Positions 8,183 through 17,623 are shown, counted from the stretch's first letter. The stretch: 64,000 nt of DNA from Coprenecus sp902388455 (GCA_963931615.1 OZ007032.1:1922001-1986000), one strand, 5' to 3'. A program made the numbers and translations. Notes: generated by a model not told the origin, from the sequence alone.

Positions 8183-10399
8183 TTACAGCACGCTGAACAC
8201 CACATTGAGACCGGCTGTGACAATGGATACCATGCTCATCAGCTTGATGAGAATGTTGAGCGAAGGACCGGAAGTATCCTTGAAGGGATCGCCTACGGTG
8301 TCACCTACGACGGTAGCCTTGTGGGCATCGGAGCCCTTGCCGCCGAGGTTGCCTTCCTCCACGTATTTCTTGGCGTTGTCCCAGGCACCGCCGGAGTTGG
8401 CCATGAAGATAGCCAGCACGAAGCCGGAGCCGAGGGAGCCTACGAGCAGACCGACAGTACCGGCCACTCCGAAGAACAGACCGACGAGCAGGGGCACGAT
8501 GATGGCCAGCAGCGAGGGCAGCAGCATCTCCTGCTGGGCGCCCTTGGTGGAGATGGCCACGCAGCGGGCATAGTCAGGTGTGGCCTGACCGGTGAGGATG
8601 CCCTTGATCTCACGGAACTGACGGCGCACCTCCTCTACCATCTTCTGGGCGGCGCGTCCCACTGCGTTCATCGTCAGACCGCAGAAGAGGAAGGACATCA
8701 TGGCGCCGATGAAGACTCCTGCCAGGACGGTGGGATTCATCAGGTTGATATGGTAATACTCCATGAAGTCGGGTATGGTAGCCTGGGCGACTTCGACGGT
8801 ACGTCCGCCTCCGAGTTCGAGGACGGTCTCCCCTATCCTCTGCAGGCCGATCTTGATCTCCTCAAGATAGGAAGCCAGCAGGGCGAGGGCGGTCAGGGCG
8901 GCGGAGCCGATGGCGAAGCCCTTGCCGGTAGCGGCGGTGGTGTTGCCGAGAGCATCGAGGATGTCGGTACGCTGGCGTACTTCGGGCTCGAGTTCGCTCA
9001 TCTGGGCATTGCCGCCGGCGTTGTCCGCGATGGGACCGTAGGCGTCAGTAGCGAGGGTGATGCCGAGAGTGGAGAGCATGCCGACAGCTGCGATACCGAT
9101 ACCGTAGAGACCGAGGCTGAGGTTCTGGGCCGAAAGCATATTCGTTACATCGAAGCCGATGGCGCAGAGATAGGCCAGGATGATGGCCACCACGATGGTG
9201 ATGACGGGTATGGCTGTCGAGATCATACCGAGACCCACACCGGAGATGATGACAGTGGCCGGACCGGTGTTGGAACTTTCAGCGAGCTTGCGGGTCGGCT
9301 TGTAGGAGTGCGAGGTGAAGTACTCGGTGGACTGGCCGATGATGATACCGGCTACCAGGCCCACGATGACGGAGCAGGATACCCATGCCCAGTTGGGAAT
9401 GCCGAGCACGTAGAGTATACCGAATGTAGCCACGGCTATGAGAGCAGAAGAGACATTGGTACCCACGCTCAGGGAGCGGAGCAGCTGCTTCATGCCGGCG
9501 CCCTCCTTGGTCTTCACGAGATAGATTCCGATGACGGACAGGATGATACCTACCGCAGCGATGAGCATGGGAGCAAATACCGCCCTGAGCTGCATCGAGG
9601 TATCCGCGTAGGAATAGAACGCCGATGCACCGAGCGCGGCGGTGGCCAGGATAGAGCCGCAGTAGGACTCATACAGGTCGGCGCCCATACCGGCTACGTC
9701 ACCTACGTTGTCTCCCACGTTGTCCGCGATGGTGGCGGGATTGCGGGGGTCGTCCTCGGGGATACCGGCCTCAACCTTACCCACCAGGTCAGCGCCCACG
9801 TCAGCTGCCTTGGTATAGATACCGCCGCCCACACGCGCGAAGAGAGCCTGCGTGGAGGCACCCATACCGAAGGTCAGCATGGTCGTGGTGATGACCACCA
9901 GCTTCTGAGGGCCGTCCGCATTGACAAATGTATCCAGAATGATGTACCACAGAGAGATATCCAGCAGACCGAGACCCACTACGGTAAGTCCCATGACTGC
10001 TCCCGAACGGAAGGCCAGCTTCAGTCCGGAGTTGAGCGAGCGGCGGGCGGCATTGGCTGTCCTGCCGGAAGCATAGGTTGCCGTCTTCATGCCGATGAAT
10101 CCTGCCAGGCCGGAGAAGAATCCACCGGTCAGGAATGCGAAGGGCACCCAGTGGTTCTGCACATCGAAACCGTAGGCCAATACGGCGAAAAAGACAGCGA
10201 GTATGATGAACACTATCGTGACCACCTTATACTGCTGTTTAAGATAGGCCATCGCCCCCTTACGGACATGAGCGGCTATCTCTCTCATTGTAGGAGTACC
10301 CTCGTCCTCCTTGAGCATTCTCCTGTAAAAATAGAAAGCGAATCCCAGTGCGATGAGGGACGATACTGGCACTAGCCAAAATAACAAATCTACTGACAT
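8183..10399 (-). CDS. hppA: Membrane-bound ion-translocating pyrophosphatase, K+-dependent type
   Basis: A 738-residue integral membrane pyrophosphatase with about 16 transmembrane segments. It hydrolyses pyrophosphate and pumps H+ and/or Na+. The PPi-binding loops are visible: DVGADLVGKVEAG, DDPRNPATIADNVGDNVGDVAG, and near the C-terminus DNAKKYVEEG and KATVVGDTVGDPFKDTSGP. The sequence GNTTAATGKGFAIGSAALTA has Ala where K+-independent enzymes have Lys (GNTTKA), so this is the K+-dependent subfamily, which includes Na+-pumping members. The family is certain; the pumped ion is not resolved by this motif alone. It is the last gene of a tight minus-strand series with murI (21-bp gap), ending at the 8118-8160 terminator. 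Confidence 0.97.
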   Translation of the reverse strand: MSVDLLFWLVPVSSLIALGFAFYFYRRMLKEDEGTPTMREIAAHVRKGAMAYLKQQYKVVTIVFIILAVFFAVLAYGFDVQNHWVPFAFLTGGFFSGLAGFIGMKTATYASGRTANAARRSLNSGLKLAFRSGAVMGLTVVGLGLLDISLWYIILDTFVNADGPQKLVVITTTMLTFGMGASTQALFARVGGGIYTKAADVGADLVGKVEAGIPEDDPRNPATIADNVGDNVGDVAGMGADLYESYCGSILATAALGASAFYSYADTSMQLRAVFAPMLIAAVGIILSVIGIYLVKTKEGAGMKQLLRSLSVGTNVSSALIAVATFGILYVLGIPNWAWVSCSVIVGLVAGIIIGQSTEYFTSHSYKPTRKLAESSNTGPATVIISGVGLGMISTAIPVITIVVAIILAYLCAIGFDVTNMLSAQNLSLGLYGIGIAAVGMLSTLGITLATDAYGPIADNAGGNAQMSELEPEVRQRTDILDALGNTTAATGKGFAIGSAALTALALLASYLEEIKIGLQRIGETVLELGGGRTVEVAQATIPDFMEYYHINLMNPTVLAGVFIGAMMSFLFCGLTMNAVGRAAQKMVEEVRRQFREIKGILTGQATPDYARCVAISTKGAQQEMLLPSLLAIIVPLLVGLFFGVAGTVGLLVGSLGSGFVLAIFMANSGGAWDNAKKYVEEGNLGGKGSDAHKATVVGDTVGDPFKDTSGPSLNILIKLMSMVSIVTAGLNVVFSVL

Positions 10400-10420
10400 T
10401 GTTGAGTTTTAGATTGAGGA

Positions 10421-11227
10421 TTATTGAATAATAATATGATGGAACCCTTCCGGCGGAACGGACGGGTCAATAGTCTCCACTGTCCGCTGCAGAACGGCAG
10501 TATCACCTGTAGAATAGAACTCCCTCAAAGGAGAAATCCTCTTCTCTGCAGGAACGCAGGAAGACTGCACGCCGTCCCTGCTTCGGGCCAGCGTATCGAG
10601 AACCAGACGTGTCTGCCTTGCAACTGCCGGAGCAGGGTTGATTATGCGCACCGACGGGCCTGCGGCACTGGCAATCTCCTGCTGCAGGAACGGGAAATGA
10701 GTACAGCCGAGCACAATGACATCAGCCCCCTCCCCTGTCATCTCCGACACATAGCGTTCTATCAGGTCCGAGGGGATCTCTCCTCTCTCCACTGCCTCGA
10801 CCAGTCCCCACCCCACCTTCTCTATGATACGTATTCCCGAGGCATACTTCAGGACAGTGTCCCGATAAAGCCTGCCTCTGAAAGTATTGGCTGTAGCGAG
10901 GACGCCCACCACTCCGGTTCTGGAGGCCAGTGCAGCCGGCTTGACGGCCGGTTCCATTCCGACAAATGGAATGGAAAAGTGCGCGCGCAAATAAGAAATA
11001 GCGGCAGCCGTAGCCGTATTGCAGGCCACGACCACCGCTTCAGCTCCCTTTGAAATCAGAAAACGGACGACTGCATCAGCCCGGGAAATGATGTAATCCG
11101 GACTCTTGTCCCCATACGGGCAGTGGGCCGAATCGGCAATATAGACATAGTCTCTTTCCGGCATAAGAGCCCTTAGCTCTTTCCATACCGAAAGCCCGCC
11201 TATGCCCGAATCGTACACACCCGTCAT
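10421..11227 (-). CDS. murI: Glutamate racemase
   Basis: A 268-residue cytoplasmic enzyme interconverting L- and D-glutamate to supply D-Glu for peptidoglycan. The N-terminal YDSGIGGLSV motif carries the conserved Asp6-Ser7 pair. The catalytic cysteines are Cys69 (VVACNTATA) and Cys175 (VLGCTHFP), the latter next to His177. Length is typical. It lies between a TlpA-like lipoprotein gene (24-bp gap) and hppA (21-bp gap), so all are probably cotranscribed. Confidence 0.97.
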   Translation of the reverse strand: MTGVYDSGIGGLSVWKELRALMPERDYVYIADSAHCPYGDKSPDYIISRADAVVRFLISKGAEAVVVACNTATAAAISYLRAHFSIPFVGMEPAVKPAALASRTGVVGVLATANTFRGRLYRDTVLKYASGIRIIEKVGWGLVEAVERGEIPSDLIERYVSEMTGEGADVIVLGCTHFPFLQQEIASAAGPSVRIINPAPAVARQTRLVLDTLARSRDGVQSSCVPAEKRISPLREFYSTGDTAVLQRTVETIDPSVPPEGFHHIIIQ

Positions 11228-11251
11228 TTTCCGTTTCCCATCGGACAGATG

Positions 11252-12367
11252 TTATTTAAGATGTTCCTCCAGGAATGCCTCCATCTCATCCTCAGATACC
11301 TTGCGGCCGATTATATTGCCCTCTGAGTCGACAAAAGTATTCTGAGGGATGAAGGATACATGGTAGAGCTGTCCCACTTCACTCTGCCAGAATTTGAGGT
11401 CAGATACCTGGGTCCATGTAAGATGGTCATCCTTTATGCCTTTTACCCATGCATCATGGTCACGGTCAAGGGATACTCCGATGATATCGAATCCGAGTTT
11501 GTGGTACTTCTTGTAAATCTCCACGAGGGTGGGATTGAAAGCACGGCAGGGACCGCACCAGCTGGCCCAGAAGTCAATCATGGTCACCTTGTTCTGCGGA
11601 TACAGTTCCGAGAGTGTGACACTCTTGCCGTCAGGAGTGTTGAGAGTAAAGTCCGGAGCCTTGTTGCCGATTCCGAGCTTCAGCTCTTCCTGCAGATACT
11701 CATCCATCATTGCAACAAACTTATTACCCTCAAACTGAGGAAGTGCCTGATAGGCGGAAACCAGAGCAGCAAGGGAGTCCGTATCCATATAGTAATAACC
11801 GGAATTCTGAATAGTAAAATACAGGGAGAACTCCGACATTGGATCCTCAGCCACCATCGCATCCTTGAGCTGGCTCAGTTCATCCTGATACCTGTTGAAT
11901 GCTGCAAGAGCCGAATCGCGCTCCTCTCCTGAAGAATCACTGCGGAGAACCCTGATAAGCTCCTGAGCGTCATACTTCTCTGCTATTTCCTCCGAAGCCG
12001 CGTTGAGACGGTTTATCTTGGTCTGGGTAGGACCTCCGGTGACAACGGCTTCGCCAAGCAGCGTATCCACGCCTGTAATGGTCATCTCGGTATTTTCAAG
12101 GAAGAAAGGAACGAAACCGGGAATGCCATCAATGGTCAGCAGGAAAGGTTCGGGAGTCTGGACTGTCCCCTTGAATATGAACTCACCGTTGACTATCTCG
12201 GCGGTATCCCGAATAGGATTCTTCATGTCACGGTTCAATATATAAGCTGTTCCGTTCACAAGTTTGTCACTGTCCCCAGTGATAACACCCTTGACGGTAT
12301 AACCCTTACCGCCAGTACATGATGCCGCCAGAACTGCAGCTGCACAGATAATAAAAAATTTTTTCAT
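11252..12367 (-). CDS. TlpA-like thiol-disulfide oxidoreductase lipoprotein with N-terminal DUF4369-like domain
   Basis: A 371-residue lipoprotein facing the periplasm. The signal peptide has the lipobox LAASC (Cys17). An N-terminal beta-rich DUF4369-like domain (about 20-120) and a helical linker lead to a C-terminal AhpC/TSA-thioredoxin domain (about 235-371) with the redox motif WCGPC, Cys271 and Cys274. Proteins of this architecture are common in Bacteroidales and act in periplasmic thiol-disulfide exchange; the substrate is unknown. Gaps of 30 bp upstream and 24 bp downstream place it in an operon with the gamma-carbonic anhydrase-like gene and murI. Confidence 0.88.
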   Translation of the reverse strand: MKKFFIICAAAVLAASCTGGKGYTVKGVITGDSDKLVNGTAYILNRDMKNPIRDTAEIVNGEFIFKGTVQTPEPFLLTIDGIPGFVPFFLENTEMTITGVDTLLGEAVVTGGPTQTKINRLNAASEEIAEKYDAQELIRVLRSDSSGEERDSALAAFNRYQDELSQLKDAMVAEDPMSEFSLYFTIQNSGYYYMDTDSLAALVSAYQALPQFEGNKFVAMMDEYLQEELKLGIGNKAPDFTLNTPDGKSVTLSELYPQNKVTMIDFWASWCGPCRAFNPTLVEIYKKYHKLGFDIIGVSLDRDHDAWVKGIKDDHLTWTQVSDLKFWQSEVGQLYHVSFIPQNTFVDSEGNIIGRKVSEDEMEAFLEEHLK

Positions 12368-12397
12368 AATGGTGTAAATATTACTTATTGTTAATTG

Positions 12398-12928
12398 TTA
12401 TTCTTCATTTGGATTTTCCAGAAACCACTCCTTGTACATCATATAACCTCCGGCATTCTTATGGGCTGATTCCCGTACTGCCTCAGTGCCGTCCTTGACC
12501 TTCTTGGCAGGGACACCGGCATAGACCCCGGGCTCCAGCTTAGAGTTGCTGAGCACCACCGCACCGGCCGCTATGATGCTGCCGTCTGCGACCTCGACTC
12601 CGTCGAGAAGGATGGCACCCATGCCCACGAGCACATCATTGCCGACCTTAGCTCCGTGAATCACGGCATTGTGCCCTACCGACACATCGTCACCTATCTC
12701 CACCACAGAGCGCTTGTAGAGAGTATGCAGCACTGCCCCGTCCTGGATATTGACCCTGTTGCCCAGCCTGATGGGATTGACATCCCCCCTGAGCACTGCC
12801 CCATACCAGATACTGCAGTCGTCCCCTATCTCCACATCACCGATAATCGCTGCATTCTCAGCGATAAAGCAGCCTTTTCCTATCTTAGGCATGATTCCGT
12901 TAAGCGGTCTTATAATAGCCATATCCAA
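12398..12928 (-). CDS. Gamma-carbonic anhydrase-like left-handed beta-helix protein
   Basis: A 176-residue hexapeptide-repeat protein of the gamma-carbonic anhydrase/YrdA/PaaY family. Repeats such as IGDVEIGDDCSIWYGAVLRG form the left-handed beta-helix. The three metal-ligand histidines are in place: His68 (VLHT), His86 (VGHNA) and His91 (VIHG). Whether it is an active carbonic anhydrase cannot be told from sequence. A TATATTTG -10-like box on the minus strand (12956-12949) puts a start site shortly before the gene; ATG at 12922 is an alternative start. It is the first gene of the set running to hppA. Confidence 0.88.
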   Translation of the reverse strand: MDMAIIRPLNGIMPKIGKGCFIAENAAIIGDVEIGDDCSIWYGAVLRGDVNPIRLGNRVNIQDGAVLHTLYKRSVVEIGDDVSVGHNAVIHGAKVGNDVLVGMGAILLDGVEVADGSIIAAGAVVLSNSKLEPGVYAGVPAKKVKDGTEAVRESAHKNAGGYMMYKEWFLENPNEE

Positions 12929-13024
12929 TATCGTTTAAAAATGACCCACAAATATAGAAAAATAATAAACACTACTGCACATCAATGCCACAATAAACAG
13001 CAAGCCACTATGCCTGACGAATAC

Positions 13025-13056
13025 AAAAAAAGACCGCATCCATATCGGATACGGTC
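13025..13056 (-). terminator. Terminator downstream of gdhA
   Basis: On the minus strand GACCGTATCC (13056-13047) pairs with GGATGCGGTC (13041-13032), one G-T pair, followed by TTTTTTT. About 155 bp separate it from the gdhA stop. Confidence 0.85.
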
Positions 13057-13211
13057 CTTTAACTTCAATATCTAAGGTGTCCCTCAGAGGTGCGTCAGAA
13101 TAGGTGAAGTGCCAGGAATCAAGGTTCACGGCGAAGGAGTTTACTCCTGTAAATGACTGAGCCGTGATACCGAAGATGACGCCGCAATTCGCCTGTTATG
13201 ACGCGCCGAAA

Positions 13212-14555
13212 CTAGATGATACCCTGCTCGAGCATAGCCTGAGCCACCTTCATGAAGCCGGCAATGTTCGCACCCTTAACGTAGTCAACATGACCGTCGG
13301 GCTGAGTTCCGAACTTAACGCAGGCCTCGTGGATGCTCTGCATGATGTAGTGCAGCTTCTCGTCCACTTCCTTGGCAGACCAGCTGATGTGAGTAGCGTT
13401 CTGGGTCATCTCCAGACCTGAGGTAGCTACACCGCCGGCGTTGACAGCCTTACCGGGAGCGAAGAGGATGCCCTTGCTCTGGAACTCGTGGATAGCCTCA
13501 GGGGTGCAGCCCATGTTGGAAACCTCGCAGCAGCACCATGTACCGTTGGCGATCAGCTCCTTGGCATCGTCACCGTTCAGCTCGTTCTGGAATGCGCAGG
13601 GCAGAGCGATGTCGCACTTAACGCTCCAAGCCTTCTTACCGGCTGTGAACTTGGTGGCCTGAGGGAACTTGTCGTTCATATCCTGAACTTTATTCCTGTT
13701 GGAAGCACGCATAACGAGCATGTAGTCGATCATCTCGTCGGTGATACCGCCGGGGATCTCGCAGACTCCGTCAGGACCGGAGATAGCGATAACCTTTGCG
13801 CCGAGCTCCTTAGCCTTTGTAGCGGCGCCCCATGCTACGTTACCGAAGCCGGAGAGAGCTACTGTCTTGTCCTTGATGTCCTTGCCGGCATGGTGGAGGA
13901 GGTGCTGTGTGAAGTACAGAGCGCCGAATCCTGTTGCCTCGGGACGGAGGATGGAACCACCCCATGTGCCGCCCTTACCGGTGAGAACGCCAGTGTTGTA
14001 CTCGCGTGCGAGCTTCTTGTACATTCCGTACAGATAGCCGATCTCACGTCCGCCGACACCTACGTCACCTGCAGGGATATCGGTATCGGGACCGATGCAT
14101 CTCCAGAGCTCATACATGAAGGCCTGGCAGAACCTCATGATCTCAGCGTCAGACTTGCCGACGGGATCGAAGTCAGAACCGCCCTTTGCACCGCCCATAG
14201 GCAGAGTTGTCAGAGCGTTCTTGAAAGTCTGCTCGAAACCGAGGAACTTCAGCATGGAAGGAGTAACTGCCTTGTGGAAGCGGAGACCTCCCTTGTAGGG
14301 GCCGATAGCGGAGTTGAACTGAACCCTGTAACCGAGGTTGGTCTGAACCTCTCCCTTGTCGTCAACCCAGGTAACCCTGAATGTGAAGATACGGTCAGGC
14401 TCTACGATTCTCTCGACGATCTTAGCCTTCTCGAACTCGGGATGCTGGTTGTAAACCTCTTCGATGGACTCGAGTACTTCGCGGACTGCCTGCAGGTACT
14501 CTTTCTCGTTACCATACTTGGCCTCAAGTTTGGCCATGATTTCTGAAACTTTCAT
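13212..14555 (-). CDS. gdhA: Glutamate dehydrogenase (hexameric, probably NADP-type)
   Basis: A 447-residue enzyme that interconverts 2-oxoglutarate plus ammonium and glutamate, the main ammonium-assimilation step in Bacteroidales. The substrate-binding Lys88 lies in GPYKGGLRFH and the catalytic Lys124 in PMGGAKGGSDFDP; the Rossmann fold follows with VALSGFGNVAWGAA. Length matches the bacterial 445-450-residue class. Only 50 bp separate it from korB upstream on the same strand, so the enzyme making or consuming 2-oxoglutarate is encoded next to the enzyme that aminates it. Cofactor preference is assigned from family resemblance and could be dual. Confidence 0.95.
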   Translation of the reverse strand: MKVSEIMAKLEAKYGNEKEYLQAVREVLESIEEVYNQHPEFEKAKIVERIVEPDRIFTFRVTWVDDKGEVQTNLGYRVQFNSAIGPYKGGLRFHKAVTPSMLKFLGFEQTFKNALTTLPMGGAKGGSDFDPVGKSDAEIMRFCQAFMYELWRCIGPDTDIPAGDVGVGGREIGYLYGMYKKLAREYNTGVLTGKGGTWGGSILRPEATGFGALYFTQHLLHHAGKDIKDKTVALSGFGNVAWGAATKAKELGAKVIAISGPDGVCEIPGGITDEMIDYMLVMRASNRNKVQDMNDKFPQATKFTAGKKAWSVKCDIALPCAFQNELNGDDAKELIANGTWCCCEVSNMGCTPEAIHEFQSKGILFAPGKAVNAGGVATSGLEMTQNATHISWSAKEVDEKLHYIMQSIHEACVKFGTQPDGHVDYVKGANIAGFMKVAQAMLEQGII

Positions 14556-14605
14556 ATTAAAAGTGTTTTAGTTGTGTTTATTAAAATGGTACATTAAATT
14601 TCTGT

Positions 14606-15622
14606 CTATTTAACCTCCCATGTCGACCCGCTGTGCAGCAGCTCTTCCATGTTGTGAATCGTCGACTTGGCCCTGACTTCCTCGATCTGGTCGCGGACAT
14701 TGTCATCGTAGGTCTTGTCAGGAACATCTCGGATGACTCCAAGAGCCACCGGATACTCGGGCCACTTCATGTCGATGAGCATGCTGTGCACACCCATGTC
14801 GGCTGTGTGGGCATCGTGTATCAGGATATCGTCCTCGGTAACTCCGCCCTCGCCTATCGTCACCACCTTGAGCTCCTTGTTGACGAGTACCAGACCCTTG
14901 TTGCGGTCCTTTCCGAAGATCATCCTCTCACCATGGCGAAGAACTATCGTGCGGTCGGCCCTGACTTCCTTGTCGGAGATCTCGCGGTGCGAGCCATCGT
15001 TGTAGATGACGCAGTTAACCAACATCTCGGTCACCGAGCATCCGTCATGTCTTGCTGATGCAACGAATATCTCCTGATTCAGCTTCAGTTCCGAATCTAT
15101 GCTTCGTGCAAAGAATGTGCCGCGTGCGCCCATTACGAGGGCTCCCGGATTGAAGGGATGCTCCACTGTTCCGTAAGGCGACGTCTTGGTTATCTTGCCC
15201 AGAGGAGATGTCGGAGAATACTGCCCTTTTGTCAGTCCGTAGATACGGTTATTGAACAGGACGATGTTGATGTCGATGTTGCGGCGGATAGCGTGGATAA
15301 AGTGGTTTCCGCCGATGGCCAGGGCGTCGCCGTCACCGGTGGCCTGCCAGATTGACAGATTGGGATTGGCCACCTTCATGCCGGTCGATATGGCAGTGGC
15401 ACGGCCGTGTATTCCGTGGAAACCGTAAGTGTTCATATAGTAGGGCAGTCGCGACGAGCAGCCGATACCCGATACGAACACGAAACGCTCCATGGGGTAT
15501 CCGCGTTCTTCCGCCACCTGGGGAAGAGCCCTCTGGAGAGAGGCGAGTACGGAATGGTCACCGCATCCGGGGCACCACCTTACTTCCTGATTGCTTTTGA
15601 AATCCTGTGCTGTATATTTCAT
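14606..15622 (-). CDS. korB: 2-oxoacid:ferredoxin oxidoreductase, beta (TPP) subunit
   Basis: A 338-residue beta subunit carrying thiamine pyrophosphate, starting MKYTAQDF at 15622. I chose this ATG over one at 15658 because AGGAGG lies 9 nt before it and because it places the gene directly after the alpha-subunit stop (15638-15636). Features include WCPGCGDH near the N-terminus (a [4Fe-4S] ligand region with Cys) and the TPP/Mg motif GDGDALAIGGNHF. With KorA it would interconvert 2-oxoglutarate, CoA and oxidised ferredoxin with succinyl-CoA, CO2 and reduced ferredoxin. A related 2-oxoacid substrate cannot be excluded. Confidence 0.93.
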   Translation of the reverse strand: MKYTAQDFKSNQEVRWCPGCGDHSVLASLQRALPQVAEERGYPMERFVFVSGIGCSSRLPYYMNTYGFHGIHGRATAISTGMKVANPNLSIWQATGDGDALAIGGNHFIHAIRRNIDINIVLFNNRIYGLTKGQYSPTSPLGKITKTSPYGTVEHPFNPGALVMGARGTFFARSIDSELKLNQEIFVASARHDGCSVTEMLVNCVIYNDGSHREISDKEVRADRTIVLRHGERMIFGKDRNKGLVLVNKELKVVTIGEGGVTEDDILIHDAHTADMGVHSMLIDMKWPEYPVALGVIRDVPDKTYDDNVRDQIEEVRAKSTIHNMEELLHSGSTWEVK

Positions 15623-15635
15623 GATGTCTGTCCTC

Positions 15636-17477
15636 CTATAATAATTTGTTGACTGCATCCACGACGTCCTTTACGATGAAAGGCTGTCCCTGCACCTTGT
15701 TGAGCTGATAGTAATTGAATTTCTGATGCTTTGCCCTCAGATAGTCTGCGAACTGACCGGAGTTGAGCTCGCAGACGATGATCTTCTTGAACTTCGAGAA
15801 GACCTCCTCCGTGTTGAGAGGCAGGGGGTTGATATAGTCGAAGTGGGCCAGGGAAACGCTCTTGCCCTGCTTGTGGAACTCCTTGACAGCCGTGTAGAGG
15901 TGGCCGAAAGTACCGCCCCATCCCACGATGAGGACTTCGCCGCTCTCGTCACCGACAACCTTCAGCGGGGGTATGTCCACTGCGGCATGAGCCACCTTCT
16001 TAGCCCTGAGGTCCACCATCATCTGATGGTTCTGGGGGTCGGAGGAAATGACTCCGGCGGGATTCTTCTCAAGACCTCCTACGCGGTGCTCCAGACCGGG
16101 GGTGCCGGGCACTGCCCATCTGCGGACAAATGTCTCGGGGTCTCTCTCGAAGGGGCTGAACTTGCCGCCGCACTCGGAGGCGTCCTTGATGAAGGGAGGA
16201 TGTATCTCGGGCAGGTCCTTCATGGAAGGAATGCGCCAGGGCTCGGAGCCGTTGCCCAGGAAGCCCTCGGTAAGAAGAATGACGGGCATCATGTGCTCCA
16301 TGGCGAACTTACCTGCGTAGAATGCTTTCTCGAAGCAGTCCGAAGGAGAATGGGCGGCCATCACCATGATGGGACATTCTCCGTTGCGGCCGTAGAGGGC
16401 CTGATTGAGGTCGGTCTGCTCAGTCTTGGTAGGGATACCGGTGGACGGACCGCTGCGCTGCACGTCCACGAGGACGAGGGGCAGCTCGGTGATCATGGCC
16501 AGTCCGAGGGCCTCGGACTTCAGGGAGAGACCGGGACCGGAAGTGGTGGTCACCGCGAAGTTGCCGGCGTATGCGGCGCCGATGGCGGTACAGATGCCGG
16601 CGATCTCATCCTCGCACTGGAGGGTCTTGGCCTTGAGCTCCTTGTGAATGGCCAGCTCCTCGAGAATAGCAGTGGCGGGGGTGATGGGATATGAGCCGCA
16701 GAAGAGGGGCACACCGGACTTCTCGGAAGCGGCGAGCAGTCCCCATGCGGTAGCCTGGTTACCGTTGATGTTGCGGTAGGTACCCTTTTCCTGCTTGGCG
16801 GGCTGCACGTAATAGGTATTGGCTATTGCGTGGATATTGGAGGCATAGTTGAAACCGTCCTTGAGCACTTTCTTATTGGTGTCAATCAGGGCAGGTTTCT
16901 TCTTGAACTTCTTCTCCAGGTATGCGAAGGTGTGGTCAAGCTCCTTGTTGAACATGAAGAAACACATACCGAGGGTGAACATGTTCTTGCACCTTACGAT
17001 GGACTTCAGGTCCAGGCCGCTGTCCTTGAGACTCTCCTTGGTCAGGGTGGTTATGGGCGAAACTATGATATTGCGGTCCCCGATACCGAGTTCCTCGATA
17101 GGATTCATGGTCTTGAAACCAGCCTTCTGAATACCTTTCTCATCGAAGGCATCCTCGTCGAGGATGATGGTCGCGGTGGGCTTGGCCCATTTGGCGTTGG
17201 CCATGAGAGCCGCCGGGTTCATCGCTACCAGTACGTCGCAGAAGTCGCCCGGGGTATTGATTTCGATAGAACCGATGTGTACCTGGAAGCCGGACACACC
17301 TGAAACTGTGCCTTGAGGCGCCCGTATCTCAGCCGGATAATCGGGGAAAGTAGAGATCTCGTTACCGAAAAGAGCGGAAGAGTCGGCGAACAGAGTGCCT
17401 GTAAGCTGCATACCGTCACCGGAGTCACCGGCAAAACGGATAACGACATCGTCTATATCAATAATCTTGTGTTGCAT
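15636..17477 (-). CDS. korA: 2-oxoacid:ferredoxin oxidoreductase, fused gamma-alpha subunit
   Basis: A 613-residue subunit. The N-terminal gamma domain (about 1-190) starts with VVIRFAGDSGDGMQLTG; the alpha pyrimidine-binding domain follows (about 215-470, with GNQATAWGL and GSYPITPATAI), and a C-terminal transketolase-like domain with EVLIVGWGGTFGHL. This fused gamma-alpha form of about 600 residues is typical of KorA in Bacteroidota. It is followed after 13 bp by korB. A TACATTTG -10-like box on the minus strand (17508-17501) lies 24-31 bp upstream of the ATG. Confidence 0.94.
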   Translation of the reverse strand: MQHKIIDIDDVVIRFAGDSGDGMQLTGTLFADSSALFGNEISTFPDYPAEIRAPQGTVSGVSGFQVHIGSIEINTPGDFCDVLVAMNPAALMANAKWAKPTATIILDEDAFDEKGIQKAGFKTMNPIEELGIGDRNIIVSPITTLTKESLKDSGLDLKSIVRCKNMFTLGMCFFMFNKELDHTFAYLEKKFKKKPALIDTNKKVLKDGFNYASNIHAIANTYYVQPAKQEKGTYRNINGNQATAWGLLAASEKSGVPLFCGSYPITPATAILEELAIHKELKAKTLQCEDEIAGICTAIGAAYAGNFAVTTTSGPGLSLKSEALGLAMITELPLVLVDVQRSGPSTGIPTKTEQTDLNQALYGRNGECPIMVMAAHSPSDCFEKAFYAGKFAMEHMMPVILLTEGFLGNGSEPWRIPSMKDLPEIHPPFIKDASECGGKFSPFERDPETFVRRWAVPGTPGLEHRVGGLEKNPAGVISSDPQNHQMMVDLRAKKVAHAAVDIPPLKVVGDESGEVLIVGWGGTFGHLYTAVKEFHKQGKSVSLAHFDYINPLPLNTEEVFSKFKKIIVCELNSGQFADYLRAKHQKFNYYQLNKVQGQPFIVKDVVDAVNKLL

Positions 17478-17551
17478 AAAAATTGGTTAATAATTTTAGA
17501 CAAATGTAGTGATATTTCCTTACAAACAGAATTTATTTTCAAAGTATTTTG

Positions 17552-17592
17552 TAAAAAATGAAAGGGTCGTCCCGGAACTGACGGAACGACCC
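17552..17592 (-). terminator. Terminator of the nadK-uppS-bamA-skp operon
   Basis: On the minus strand GGGTCGTTCCG (17592-17582) pairs with CGGGACGACCC (17574-17564), followed by TTTCATTTTTT. It lies just downstream of the skp stop codon. Confidence 0.88.
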
Positions 17593-17623
17593 TCAATATA
17601 GGGTGTTACGCGATACCTGCCGC

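Noticed and set aside
8321..10375. A 684-codon open frame on the plus strand opposite hppA
   Set aside because: It mirrors the hppA codons; its product is His/Gly/Asp-rich low-quality sequence without domains. Codon bias of the real gene explains it.
12935..13129. A 64-residue minus-strand frame beginning MNLDSWHF
   Set aside because: It passes through the gdhA terminator and has no promoter or conserved start; only a remnant is considered possible.
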